From assembly GCF_963665445.1 (NCBI RefSeq), contig NZ_OY762276.1, forward strand, positions 1,334,001 to 1,398,000: a stretch of DNA of 64,000 bases. The letters run 5' to 3'. Position numbers and translations under genes: made by a program. Origin of the DNA: an uncultured Desulfobulbus sp. Lineage in GTDB: Bacteria > Desulfobacterota > Desulfobulbia > Desulfobulbales > Desulfobulbaceae. Positions 36,195 to 45,454 of the stretch are shown here, piece after piece. How positions within the stretch are numbered: the stretch's first letter is position 1; the number at the start of each line of letters is the position of its first letter. The notes under the pieces were generated by a model that saw only the letters and a program-made list of their open reading frames with translations, had not been told where the DNA came from and made no database searches.

Positions 36195-36606
36195 CGCTCT
36201 TCTTTTGCCGGTATCGATCGTGCCCCTCTCACGCTGTGGGGTCTGGAAAAATTGCTTCCCTTGCTTGACAAGGTTTTGTCCTGTTTTATGATGTTGCCGG
36301 ATTGTCGCACAGGGATGTGTTTTGTTCATCAAAATCGATCACCGCCATTGTGTTATGTTCCTACCCAAATTTTTCTCCTTGATTAGCCTCGATTCGTACT
36401 CCCTCCAAATCCCGCCTGACAGCTCCCATGATCGACCACCTCCATTGTCTTTTCCTTAAGGGCTGTTTAGGCTTGCATTGGTTCACCAAAGGCACCACAC
36501 AATCCTGCAGTGCTTGCTGCGGAGGTGCTGCTGAAGCGATGTCGAGTATCGACCTGGGAACCTTGTCCATGGTCGTACATTTCTTTGACGTTTAACGAGG
36601 ATCACA
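36195..36606 (+). promoter_or_regulatory. Long leader of the ABC operon with a consensus promoter
   Basis: TTGACA (36265-36270) and TATGAT (36287-36292) lie 16 bases apart and would start a transcript near 36299. This leaves an approximately 300-base untranslated leader before the ATPase gene at 36607. No ORF was found in the leader and no riboswitch class was recognised. Confidence 0.55.
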
Positions 36607-37536
36607 ATGATAACAGTCGAACATTTGACCCGAACCTATGATGCGGTAAAGGCGGTTGACGACGTCTCCTTTACCATCGGGATGGGTGAGATTGTCGGTC
36701 TTTTGGGTCATAACGGTGCCGGCAAAACCACGATCATGAAAATGATCACCGGTTTCCTTGAGCCAAGCGGTGGCAGCATTACCGTCGATGGGCTCGATCT
36801 GCAGAGCAATCGCCGCAAGATTCAGCAATTGATCGGTTACCTGCCGGAAAACTGTCCAGTCTATCCGGAGATGACGGTGGCGGGGTATTTGCAATACATC
36901 GCCTCACTTCATGGCGTTGCTCCAGATCGCATGGGCCCGCTTTTGGTCGATTCATTGAAACGGACCGGTTTGATGGATCGCGCCTCTCAGATGATCGGCA
37001 CCCTGTCCCGAGGTTACCGCCAGCGGGTGGGGGTGGCCCAGGCCATTCTCCACCGGCCGAAGATCATCATTCTCGATGAACCCACCAACGGCCTCGATCC
37101 GACCCAGATCCAGCACATGCGCCGGCTCATTCAAGAGCTGGCTCAGGACGCGACCCTGATTATATCCACCCATATTTTGCAGGAAGTGCAGGCGGTTTGC
37201 GATCGGGTGATCATTATCCAGCACGGTAAAAAGGTTGTGGATGCAAAACTTGAGGCCTTGAGTGGTGGGCAACGCCTGCTGGTCACCACCGACCGTGCCG
37301 AGGCAGGTGAAATGCTGAAAAACCTTGCCGGGGTCTCCATGGTTGAACCCGTGCAATCCGGAGCCAAGCGCTTTTGCTTTGCCCTCAGTGCAGGGATCCC
37401 GGCGGAGGAACTGGCACCGGCGGTGGCCACGGCCATGACCGCCCAGGGCTGGCCGCTCTATGGACTCAGCCCCGAGGCGCGCAGCCTCGAACGCGTTTTC
37501 AGTGAAATCAACATGGCTGCAGGGAGGGAACAATGA
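36607..37536 (+). CDS. ABC transporter ATP-binding protein (GldA-like)
   Basis: 309 residues: Walker A GHNGAGKTT (about 37-45), Q-loop YLPENCPVYPEMTV, signature LSRGYRQRVGVAQAI, Walker B IIILDEPTNGLD and the H-loop ISTHIL. The C-terminal part is the usual extension of the CcmA/GldA group. GAGG precedes the ATG. The stop overlaps the start of the next gene (ATGA). With its partners it forms a GldA-GldF-GldG-type system whose role outside gliding bacteria is not established. Confidence 0.92.
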   Translation: MITVEHLTRTYDAVKAVDDVSFTIGMGEIVGLLGHNGAGKTTIMKMITGFLEPSGGSITVDGLDLQSNRRKIQQLIGYLPENCPVYPEMTVAGYLQYIASLHGVAPDRMGPLLVDSLKRTGLMDRASQMIGTLSRGYRQRVGVAQAILHRPKIIILDEPTNGLDPTQIQHMRRLIQELAQDATLIISTHILQEVQAVCDRVIIIQHGKKVVDAKLEALSGGQRLLVTTDRAEAGEMLKNLAGVSMVEPVQSGAKRFCFALSAGIPAEELAPAVATAMTAQGWPLYGLSPEARSLERVFSEINMAAGREQ

Positions 37537-40460
37537 ACACGCTGCGCAAGATAGCCCGTCGGGAGTTGGCGGTATTTTTCGCAACCCCGGCTGCCTTCAT
37601 CTTTTTCGGCGCCTTTCTCGCCGCCACCCTGTTCATATTTTTCTGGGTAGAGACTTTTTTCAGCCGCAACATTGCCGATGTCCGGCCGATGTTCGAATGG
37701 ATGCCGGTTCTGCTCATCTTTCTCGCCTCGGCCATCACCATGCGCGTCTGGTCGGAGGAGCACCGGGCAGGGACCCTGGAACCGCTGTTGACGGCTCCGG
37801 TCAGTGTGCCGACTCTGGTATTGGGCAAGTTCATTGCCTGCCTCTCGCTGGTGGCGATCGGCTTGGTGTTGACCCTGCCCCTGCCGGTGACGGTCAGCTT
37901 TCTTGGCCAACTCGATTGGGGACCGGTGTTCGGCGGTTATCTCGCCAGCCTTGTCCTCGCAGGCGCTTATATTGCCATCGGCCTTTTTGTCAGTGCCCAG
38001 TTTAACAGCCAGATTGTCAGTCTGATCGTTTCTACCCTGGTCTGCAGTGTACTCTACATGCTGGGTTCCGATACACTGACCGGTTTTTTCGGCAATGAAG
38101 GCGGCGAACTGCTCAAACTGCTGGGCGCGGGATCACGCTTTGATGCCATCACCCGCGGGGTGATCGATGTCCGCGACCTGGTCTATAGCTTGAGTCTTAT
38201 CGGGATATTTCTCTCGCTTAACGTCTATAGCCTGGAGCGTGGTCGTTGGGCAGGAAATCCGAGCAATCCCGTGCACCGTCGTTGGGGTGTGCTGACCGGA
38301 CTTTTGCTTGCCAACTTTCTCCTGCTGAATTTTTGGCTTGCACCCATCGGTGTGTTGCGGGCGGATCTGACCGACGGAAAGATCTATTCCATCTCGCCGG
38401 CCACCAAATCCTATCTTTCCCGCCTGCAGGAACCGCTATTGATCAGGGGCTATTTTTCGGCGCAGACCCATCCGCTGCTGGCGCCCCTTGTTCCCCAGAT
38501 TCGTGATCTGTTGCGGGAATACGAGGTGGCCGGCAAGGGCAAGGTCAAGGTGGAATTTGTCGATCCCCAGGAAAAACCGGAGATCGAGCAGGAGGCAGGG
38601 GAGAAGTATGGGATTCGTCCGGTTCCCTTCCAGACCGCTTCGCGTTACCAGACTGCGGTGACCAACTCCTATTTCGATGTTCTCATCAAGTACGGCAATG
38701 AGTTCCAGACCCTGAGCTTTCAAGACCTGATCGAGGTCAAGAGCGAGGGCGATACCAAGCTTGAGGTTGAGCTCCGCAATCCGGAGCACGATATCACCCG
38801 TGCTATCAAAAAGGTGTTGTACAGTTATCAGGGCGGCGGCAATCTTTTTGCCGGAATCGGTAATCCAGTGGTCTTTCATGGCTATGTTTCCGCGGTCGAT
38901 AAACTGCCTAAGCCGTTGGTTGAGCTGAAGACGAATTTAGAGCAGGTCCTTGCCGAATTGAAAACCCAAGGCAAGGAGAAATTCTCCTTTGCTTTTGCCG
39001 ATCCCGAAGCCGATGGCGGCGGGCTGGCCAGTAAGTTGACCCAGGAGTTCGGCATGCAGCCCATGGTTGCGGGGCTGCTCTCCACGGAGACCTTCTGGTT
39101 TTACATGACCTTGGAAAGTGGCGGCCAGCAGGTTCAGGTGGCCTTACCTGCAACCCTTGACAAAACAGCACTGAAAAATTCAATCGAGGCCTCGCTCAAA
39201 CGTTTTTCCAAGGGCATGCTCAAAACCGTGGCCCTGTACACGCCGCCAAGCAACCCGGCTCTGGCGCAATACGGCATGCCCCAGGGCAACACCTTCCAGA
39301 TGCTGACCCGTTTTGCGGAACAGGAGCACCGGGTTCTTCCCGTGGATCTCAACAACGGCCAGGTCCCTCCGGATGCCGATATCCTGGTGGTGGTTTCGCC
39401 GGAACGATTGCAGCAAAAGCAACTCTTTGCCATTGATCAGTTTCTGATGCAGGGGGGAACCGTGGTTGTGGCCACCTCACCCTTTGATGTCAACCTGCAG
39501 GGACGGCTTGCCGCCGAAGACAAGGAAAGCGGCCTCAAAGACTGGCTTGCCGGGTATGGCATCAGTCAACCGCATTCCATGGTGCTGGATCCGCAGAATG
39601 CGGCTTTTCCGGTGCCAGTAGAGCGCCAGGTCGGTGGATATTCCGTCCGCGAAACCCATCTGATCAACTATCCGTACTTTGTCGACATCAGAAATGATGG
39701 TATGAACCGGCAAAACGGTCTCATTTCCGGCATTGATCAGCTTTCCATGACCTGGGCTTCGCCGATCGTGATCAATGCGGACAAAAACAAGGGCCGTAAG
39801 GTGATTTCCCTGCTGCAGAGCTCAAAGGACACCTGGCTCTCCGACTCGATTGACATTCAGCCCAACTTCGGTCGCTACGGCGAGGCAGGGTTTGCCCAGG
39901 GCAAGGCCGAGGGGCGTCAGTTGCTTGGGGTGATGGTTGAAGGCGAGTTCGATTCCTGGTTCAAGGGGAAAACCTCTCCGCTGATTGAGGATGCCCGCAA
40001 ACAGGCGGAAAAAGAGAAAAAAGATTGGGAGGCTGCAGCCAAGGACGGCAAAAAACAAGCCGTTGCTCCCACGCCTCATACCGATGTCATTGGCCGGGTC
40101 CTGGAGCACTCGCCGGATTCAGCCCGCATTATCCTGCTCTCTTCCAACAGCTTCCTCGCCGATACCAGCCTGGAGTTGGCCTCCGGAGCCGGTGGCACCC
40201 GTTATCTCAACCCACTGCAGCTGGTGACCAACTGCATTGACTGGTCGCTTGAAGACCGTGATCTGCTCTCCATTCGAGGCCGGGGGCATTTTGCCCGGAC
40301 CCTGTTGCCGATGACAAAAGAGATGCGTATGACCTGGGAATATCTGAATTATGGTTTGGCTGCCTGTGGCCTTTTGTTGGTGTGGATTATCCGTCGCACA
40401 ATCTGGACACGGGTGCGGCGGCGTGATCAGGCCCTGATTGAGGGGAGGATGGAAGCATGA
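37533..40460 (+). CDS. Fusion of ABC-2 permease and GldG-like auxiliary domain
   Basis: 975 residues. Residues 1-240 are an ABC-2 permease with six hydrophobic helices (FFATPAAFIFFGAFLAA, EEHRAGTLEPLLTAPV). A further helix near 255-275 leads into a large periplasmic GldG-like region (about 280-920: YSISPATKSYLSRL, VKVEFVDPQEKP, ADILVVVSPERLQQKQL, IDQFLMQGGTVVVATSPFD), and a last helix near 935-955 returns it to the membrane. In gliding Bacteroidota these two parts are separate proteins. It overlaps both neighbours by four bases, so the three genes form one translationally coupled unit. Confidence 0.9.
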   Translation: MNTLRKIARRELAVFFATPAAFIFFGAFLAATLFIFFWVETFFSRNIADVRPMFEWMPVLLIFLASAITMRVWSEEHRAGTLEPLLTAPVSVPTLVLGKFIACLSLVAIGLVLTLPLPVTVSFLGQLDWGPVFGGYLASLVLAGAYIAIGLFVSAQFNSQIVSLIVSTLVCSVLYMLGSDTLTGFFGNEGGELLKLLGAGSRFDAITRGVIDVRDLVYSLSLIGIFLSLNVYSLERGRWAGNPSNPVHRRWGVLTGLLLANFLLLNFWLAPIGVLRADLTDGKIYSISPATKSYLSRLQEPLLIRGYFSAQTHPLLAPLVPQIRDLLREYEVAGKGKVKVEFVDPQEKPEIEQEAGEKYGIRPVPFQTASRYQTAVTNSYFDVLIKYGNEFQTLSFQDLIEVKSEGDTKLEVELRNPEHDITRAIKKVLYSYQGGGNLFAGIGNPVVFHGYVSAVDKLPKPLVELKTNLEQVLAELKTQGKEKFSFAFADPEADGGGLASKLTQEFGMQPMVAGLLSTETFWFYMTLESGGQQVQVALPATLDKTALKNSIEASLKRFSKGMLKTVALYTPPSNPALAQYGMPQGNTFQMLTRFAEQEHRVLPVDLNNGQVPPDADILVVVSPERLQQKQLFAIDQFLMQGGTVVVATSPFDVNLQGRLAAEDKESGLKDWLAGYGISQPHSMVLDPQNAAFPVPVERQVGGYSVRETHLINYPYFVDIRNDGMNRQNGLISGIDQLSMTWASPIVINADKNKGRKVISLLQSSKDTWLSDSIDIQPNFGRYGEAGFAQGKAEGRQLLGVMVEGEFDSWFKGKTSPLIEDARKQAEKEKKDWEAAAKDGKKQAVAPTPHTDVIGRVLEHSPDSARIILLSSNSFLADTSLELASGAGGTRYLNPLQLVTNCIDWSLEDRDLLSIRGRGHFARTLLPMTKEMRMTWEYLNYGLAACGLLLVWIIRRTIWTRVRRRDQALIEGRMEA

Positions 40461-41515
40461 AACGATGGATTATTTTCTGCGCCCTCCTGGTTGTGGTGCA
40501 GGCTGGGCTCACTCTTTGGACGAACGTTGGGCAGCAGGTGAATATGGGAACCTCCGCCAAAGGACCTCTGCTCTCCGTGCAGGCGAATGCGATCGATGGC
40601 CTGATGCTCACCGATGCGGCAGGGCATACGCTGAACTTCAATAAAAAGGATGGACACTGGCTGTTGCCGGATTCCGGTAATTTTCCGGCGGATGCCATCC
40701 GTCTGCAGGCCTTGATCGATTCCCTGATCAACTTGCAGCGCGGTTGGCCGGAGGCAACCACCAGCGAGGCTGCTACCCGTTTTAAAGTCGCACCGGATAA
40801 CTTCGTCTCCAAACTGACCCTGCTCGTTCAGCAGAAACCAGCCTCTGTGATCTACTTTGGATCCTCACCCGGACTGCGTAAGCTCTACCTGCGTGCGGAC
40901 AAGGACGCTGATATTCACTCCATGAGCATCTCGGCCAGGGACCTGGAACCCAAGGCCGGTGAGTGGATCGACACCACCGTGCTCCATTTGAAAGCCGATC
41001 AGGTGGCGCTGGTTCATCTCCCCAATCTGGAGCTGGTGCAGGGGGAAAATGGTCTGCAGCCTGCAGACTTGAAGGATGGTGAAACATTGAATACCGAAAA
41101 ACGGGATATACTGGTCAACCGTTTGACCGGGCTCTCGATCTTCGCTCTTCTCGGGAAAGAGGTCAAACCGGAATATGGATTGGAGCATCCGGCCCTTGCC
41201 TACAGTCTTGCCCTGAAAGACGGACGCACGATCAGCTACACATTCGGGCAAATGCAAAAGCCTGCGGACAGCAAGGAAAAACCGGCGGTCGAGAACAGGT
41301 ATGTGCTCAAGGTCTCCGATCAGGAGCAGTTGTTGCAAGTTGAGGGGTGGCAGGTCGATGCCTTGAAAAAAGCAAATCGCCAGGAACTGGTGAAATCCAC
41401 TGCAAAGGAAGCCGCAGCTCCGGTTGCACCGCAAACGGAGAACGAACATCCGGAAATTCCAACCCAGCCTTTGCAGGCCGAACAGGCAACTGAGGCTCCA
41501 GCGCCGGTTCAATGA
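40457..41515 (+). CDS. DUF4340 domain protein
   Basis: 352 residues with an N-terminal signal anchor (about residues 4-22) and an extracytoplasmic DUF4340 region (about 60-300) showing GHWLLPDSGNFPADAIRLQAL, KLTLLVQQKPASVIYFG and TEKRDILVNRLTG. The C-terminus is Ala/Glu/Pro-rich and probably unstructured. DUF4340 proteins commonly accompany GldG-like ABC systems; the function is unknown. It starts inside the stop of the permease-GldG gene. Confidence 0.85.
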   Translation: MKRWIIFCALLVVVQAGLTLWTNVGQQVNMGTSAKGPLLSVQANAIDGLMLTDAAGHTLNFNKKDGHWLLPDSGNFPADAIRLQALIDSLINLQRGWPEATTSEAATRFKVAPDNFVSKLTLLVQQKPASVIYFGSSPGLRKLYLRADKDADIHSMSISARDLEPKAGEWIDTTVLHLKADQVALVHLPNLELVQGENGLQPADLKDGETLNTEKRDILVNRLTGLSIFALLGKEVKPEYGLEHPALAYSLALKDGRTISYTFGQMQKPADSKEKPAVENRYVLKVSDQEQLLQVEGWQVDALKKANRQELVKSTAKEAAAPVAPQTENEHPEIPTQPLQAEQATEAPAPVQ

Positions 41516-41552
41516 ATCTCTTCTTCTCTGCGGTCGACCGACAAGGAGCACG

Positions 41553-42320
41553 ATGATCCCTTTGTTTTGCCGCAGATGTCATGCATCGCCTGAATCCTCC
41601 TCACCTGGAGGGTTTAGGCGTTTTGTTTTTCGTCTCTACCGGCGCACTGTTCTCTTTGTCCTGTTCGTCTGTCTCATGCCGGTGGTTGCGGTTGTTGCCT
41701 TTCGCTGGTTGCCGGTCCCTTTCAGCAGTTTTATGCTCATTCGCCAGGTCGAGCGTTTGCAGCCGGTTAACGATGTGCCGCCTATCCATTACCAGTGGGC
41801 CGATTTAGAGGATATCTCGCCCTTGATGCCCCTGGCGGTCATTGCCGGTGAAGATCAGCGTTTTCCCGATCATTGGGGATTCGATTTTCAGGCCATCAAC
41901 AGGGCCATCCAATACAACAAAAATCACAGCCGAAAAATGCGCGGGGCCAGCACCATCAGTCAGCAGACGGCAAAAAATCTCTTTCTCTGGAGTGAACGCA
42001 GCCTGCTGCGAAAAGGGATGGAAGCTGTCCTTACCTTGTGCATCGAGGTGCTCTGGCCCAAGGAGCGGATTTTGGAGGTCTACCTCAATATCGCCGAGTT
42101 TGCCGATGGTATCTATGGTGTCCGTGCGGCGAGCCTCCAGCTCTTTCACACCGACCCGGCCCGCCTCAACCGTCGTCAGGCTGCATTGCTGGCATCCGTG
42201 TTGCCAAATCCGCGACGATTCCATGCCAATCGGCCATCAGCCTATATTTTGCGCCGAGCCCAGTGGATTGAAACAAATATGGCCAGGCTCGGCGGCACCC
42301 GCTACCTGGATCAGCTTTGA
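41553..42320 (+). CDS. mtgA: Monofunctional peptidoglycan glycosyltransferase
   Basis: 255 residues from ATG 41553 (AAGGAG four bases upstream). A transmembrane anchor at about 28-50 is followed by a GT51 domain with the catalytic Glu in AGEDQRFPDHWGFD, the GASTISQQTAKNL motif, KERILEVYLNIAEF and YGVRAASLQLF. It polymerises lipid II into glycan strands at the outer face of the inner membrane. There is no transpeptidase domain. The in-frame extension to 41424 overlaps the DUF4340 gene and is not used. Confidence 0.93.
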   Translation: MIPLFCRRCHASPESSSPGGFRRFVFRLYRRTVLFVLFVCLMPVVAVVAFRWLPVPFSSFMLIRQVERLQPVNDVPPIHYQWADLEDISPLMPLAVIAGEDQRFPDHWGFDFQAINRAIQYNKNHSRKMRGASTISQQTAKNLFLWSERSLLRKGMEAVLTLCIEVLWPKERILEVYLNIAEFADGIYGVRAASLQLFHTDPARLNRRQAALLASVLPNPRRFHANRPSAYILRRAQWIETNMARLGGTRYLDQL

Positions 42321-42344
42321 AAAGAGAACTCTTCTCTTCGCTCT

Positions 42345-42800
42345 TTACCCAAGCCATTGCAGGGTGAGGGCGGTGAGAAGAAGATAGCGCAGCAATTTTG
42401 CCGAGCCTGCTATCAACAGAAAGGAGAGCAGTGGTTCTCCCAAGACGCCGGCAATCACCGTCAGGGGATCGCCGACAATCGGCACCCAGGAAAGCAGCAG
42501 GGACCAACGGCCGTAGCGGTGGTACCACTGCTCCGCCCGCTGCATCTGTCTGTTGGTGGCCGGAAACCAGGGGCGATGGCGAAATCGATCAAGAGAGCGT
42601 CCCAGCCACCAGTTGATGACCGCACCAAGGACATTGCCGCAACTGGCGGCAACAATGAGGAGGGGCGTCGAGAAGTTGCCGTCAAGCAACAGACCGACCA
42701 GAACCGCCTCCGACTGCATGGGGAAGACGGTTGCCGCAATCAGGGCTGAGGTGAACAACCCGCCATAGAGGGGAAGTTGGGCAAGGGAAGAACAATCCAT
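42345..42800 (-). CDS. YqaA-like small membrane protein (SNARE-associated/DedA-related)
   Basis: 151 residues with four hydrophobic stretches. The pattern FPMQSEAVLVGLLLDG, GNVLGAVINWWLGR, WYHRYGRWSLLLSWVPIVGDPLT matches YqaA-type proteins distantly related to DedA. Related proteins take part in membrane homeostasis. I take ATG 42800 as start; TTG 42824 is possible, and neither has a good ribosome-binding site. It converges with mtgA. Confidence 0.82.
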   Translation of the reverse strand: MDCSSLAQLPLYGGLFTSALIAATVFPMQSEAVLVGLLLDGNFSTPLLIVAASCGNVLGAVINWWLGRSLDRFRHRPWFPATNRQMQRAEQWYHRYGRWSLLLSWVPIVGDPLTVIAGVLGEPLLSFLLIAGSAKLLRYLLLTALTLQWLG

Positions 42801-42894
42801 ACAATCACGGCAAAAGAGGTTCAAGGGGCTATGATGAGAGTTACTGAGATTGCGGTCTCATCCCACATTCGTTTCCGCGTGTCCAGAATTTTTC

Positions 42895-44088
42895 ATGAAG
42901 GTGGTAGCGGTGAAGGACAATAATCCCGTGCAGGTGGAACGGCGTGTTCGTTTGGCCCGTCGTTTCCGCAGGCAGCAAAGTTTTTCCCAAAGTAACTCGC
43001 CGCTGACTGCCTATCTTTGCGGCTGCATCGCCAAACGACTCGCCCCCGAGGCAGGCGACAACCCGCTTTGCACCTGGTTGCTGGAGGCAAGTCGCGATTG
43101 TGCCTCCTTTGCCGTTCCCATGCTGCTCTTGGCATCTCTGCACCGGCAGATTCTAGCGCACAATCCAGGATTTGCCGAATTGGCCGCCTATTTTCCAACA
43201 GTTGGGGGGAGCAAAGAGTGTGATGCCGACATCGGTGCGGTACTGGAGCAGGTTATCCTTGCCAAGCGTAGCCAACTGGCGGAATGTATCCAGTCCGGGC
43301 GCGTCCAGACCAACGAAACCGGACGCGGGCTATGCTGGCTGCTTCCCCTTTGCTATCTTCCCTGGCAAGAGGTCACCTTAATTGATCTGGGATGCAGCGC
43401 CGGGCTCAACCTGATTGCCGATCAGCGTCATTATGTTTTGCGCGACATAGAGTCGGTTTGGCCTGATTTCTCCCTTGGAAGCGGACTATCCCCACAATTT
43501 GTCGTCAATTCCAAGGGAACATTTATTTTCCCCGAATACCAGGTGCCGCAAATTCGCGCGCGCCTGGGCTGCGATTTGCATCCTTTTTCCTTGGCAAACG
43601 AAGATGATGAACTCTCACTTGCCTCGTTTGTCTGGGGTGATCAGACAGATCGATTGTCGAGATTGCGGGAAGGCATCGTGGCGCTGCATGCTCTCCAGAA
43701 GAGTGCCGCTCCGGTACATCTCTTTCAGGCAGACCTGACCAAAGATCTCCCGGGTTTTCTCGAACAGTGCTCGCCGACCACCTCGCCAACAGTAATTTTC
43801 AATACTTACCTGCTCTCCTATCTCAAGGATAGGGGGCGTTCTCTGCGGACATCTTTGCGGCAATGGGCGGCTCAACAGCCACACCCGGTCCTCTGGCTGC
43901 AGTGGGAACTCATGCAACAGGGGCCTGAGCCTCCTGAAACCGGTTGGCTGGGATGGACGGCGGAACTGTGGTCAGGGGGCTCCCATCGTTCCTGGCAGTT
44001 GGCCTGGGTGCATCCCCATGGGATGGAGGTACAATGGTGTTCGGATCTCGCCTTCTGGGAAGAATTTTGTCGCATTTCCGGGACCTGA
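42895..44088 (+). CDS. DUF2332 family protein
   Basis: 397 residues from ATG 42895 (TTG 42850 is an alternative). The N-terminal half is helical and Cys-rich (SPLTAYLCGCIAKRLAP). The middle has LIDLGCSAGLNLIADQRHY, which resembles SAM-binding motif I, followed by FQADLTKDLP and FNTYLLSYL, so a methyltransferase-like fold is plausible. DUF2332 has no established function. No signal peptide. It stands alone between the divergent YqaA-like gene and the convergent outer-membrane protein gene. Confidence 0.8.
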   Translation: MKVVAVKDNNPVQVERRVRLARRFRRQQSFSQSNSPLTAYLCGCIAKRLAPEAGDNPLCTWLLEASRDCASFAVPMLLLASLHRQILAHNPGFAELAAYFPTVGGSKECDADIGAVLEQVILAKRSQLAECIQSGRVQTNETGRGLCWLLPLCYLPWQEVTLIDLGCSAGLNLIADQRHYVLRDIESVWPDFSLGSGLSPQFVVNSKGTFIFPEYQVPQIRARLGCDLHPFSLANEDDELSLASFVWGDQTDRLSRLREGIVALHALQKSAAPVHLFQADLTKDLPGFLEQCSPTTSPTVIFNTYLLSYLKDRGRSLRTSLRQWAAQQPHPVLWLQWELMQQGPEPPETGWLGWTAELWSGGSHRSWQLAWVHPHGMEVQWCSDLAFWEEFCRISGT

Positions 44089-44238
44089 AAGACGACGCTC
44101 AATACAAAGATACCTTGTGGAATTTCTTAATCTTGCAATACAGGCGTTGCGATATTCCTGGACTGGAGCCTCTTTCCTGTCGGGAACAACGTGTTTTCGG
44201 GGAGCAAGAACATCGTCGATCGATGCGGAGATGAAAGT

Positions 44239-44270
44239 AAAAAAAAAAGCCCCCTCAAGGAGGGGGCTTT
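44239..44270 (-). terminator. Terminator of the outer-membrane protein gene
   Basis: AAAGCCCCCT and AGGGGGCTTT arms with a tetraloop, followed on the minus strand by about ten T. It starts 26 bases after the stop codon. Confidence 0.92.
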
Positions 44271-44295
44271 AAATACAACTGGTTCTAAGCTGAAA

Positions 44296-45000
44296 TTAGA
44301 ACATGAAACGTACGGAGGCAACGATGTTGTGACCGTCAAAGTTATCAGTAATATCATTGTCAGCAAGACCGAGGTACTCATAACCGAGGTCGCCGGCGAT
44401 GGTGTCGGTGAACATGTAACTTACACCCAGACCGATCTTGTAGGCGATGGTGTTGGCAGACTCATCAAATCCGGTGGCACTGGCGTTAAGGTAACCATAA
44501 CCGATACCAACCATGCCGTAGACACTGAAACCATCCTGAATGGGCAGATCATAGTACAGGTTGCCCATGACGGTGGTCAGATCACCATCAGCGCCGTCGA
44601 ACTCGAGATCCTCATAGGCAAGTTCCAACTCGTAACGGAAGTCGCCATACTTTTGACCAACAGCAAGGGCAGCGCCCCAGCCCATATCGGAGCTGTCACT
44701 TCCACCGCCAACAGCAGGATCAGCATTAACGTCCGCCCAGGCAAGACGACCGCCAATGCGTACAAAGTAGGCGCTGTCCAATTCCAGAGCAGTGATACGA
44801 CCCTCGTGATTCTCCAACTGTTTTGCATGGGAGGAAAGCTCTTCGTTCTGCTGAGCCTGGGAAGACTGGAGGTCATCGATCTGCTGCTGGCAAGCTTCCG
44901 GGCAGGCAGAATCCATTTGTTTACCAGGGCCACCGGCAAAAGCGACACCAGCAGTCATTACGAAAGCAGAAACAGCCATTACGCTCAATACTTTCTTCAT
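44296..45000 (-). CDS. Small beta-barrel outer-membrane protein
   Basis: 234 residues. A signal peptide (ending GVAFA) is followed by a short polar, coiled-coil-like segment (QQQIDDLQSSQAQQNEEL) with two Cys, and then about eight amphipathic strands ending in Phe (VASVRFMF), the usual signal for Bam-dependent insertion. It resembles OmpA/opacity-type eight-strand barrels. It has a strong AGGAG, its own promoter (45114-45142) and terminator, suggesting high expression. Confidence 0.88.
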   Translation of the reverse strand: MKKVLSVMAVSAFVMTAGVAFAGGPGKQMDSACPEACQQQIDDLQSSQAQQNEELSSHAKQLENHEGRITALELDSAYFVRIGGRLAWADVNADPAVGGGSDSSDMGWGAALAVGQKYGDFRYELELAYEDLEFDGADGDLTTVMGNLYYDLPIQDGFSVYGMVGIGYGYLNASATGFDESANTIAYKIGLGVSYMFTDTIAGDLGYEYLGLADNDITDNFDGHNIVASVRFMF

Positions 45001-45113
45001 TTTTTTTCTCCTACGAAATCTTTTTATGAGTATCTAGGCATTATTGCCCATCGACAAGCCATAACTTGATGCAAAATCCTTAAGTTGGAATGCAACGCAT
45101 CTTGTTTGAACAG

Positions 45114-45142
45114 ACTATAACAAATGAAGATTTGATACGCAA
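45114..45142 (-). promoter_or_regulatory. Promoter of the outer-membrane protein gene
   Basis: TTGCGT (45142-45137) and TATAGT (45119-45114) on the minus strand with a 17-base spacer; the predicted start leaves a leader of about 107 bases. The surrounding 45001-45454 tract is AT-rich and contains no gene. Confidence 0.65.
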
Positions 45143-45310
45143 TATTCTTTGTGAAAAAAATACAAAATTTTGAACGTTAAAATAGCGTGAAAGAGATAAC
45201 TATTTGTTTTTAATGAATAAATTTTCAAAGTAAAAAAATTGGACCTTGAGGTGAATGACAATGCTTGACGGCGTTGGATCGTTTCATTAGATAATTCACT
45301 TCGTTTAGAT

Positions 45311-45342
45311 TGTCATTCTCGATAAAAATGTCCCGCGAACGA
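45311..45342 (-). repeat. Dispersed hairpin repeat, partial opposite-strand copy
   Basis: On the minus strand it begins CTCGTTCGCGGG and ends TATCGAGAATGACA, matching the second half of copy 1 at 1926-1972. Confidence 0.4.
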
Positions 45343-45454
45343 GATTGTGAACTCTGTAACATACTGTTAATGCGATGCACGTTTCGAGTTGTTCCCTTTG
45401 ACGAAGAGACGAATGTGTCGCCAACGCCTTGCGGGCTGAAGAGAGGGAGGTTTT

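Noticed and set aside
44191..45069. 292-residue plus-strand ORF
   Set aside because: Antisense of the outer-membrane protein gene, which has promoter, ribosome-binding site, signal peptide and terminator.
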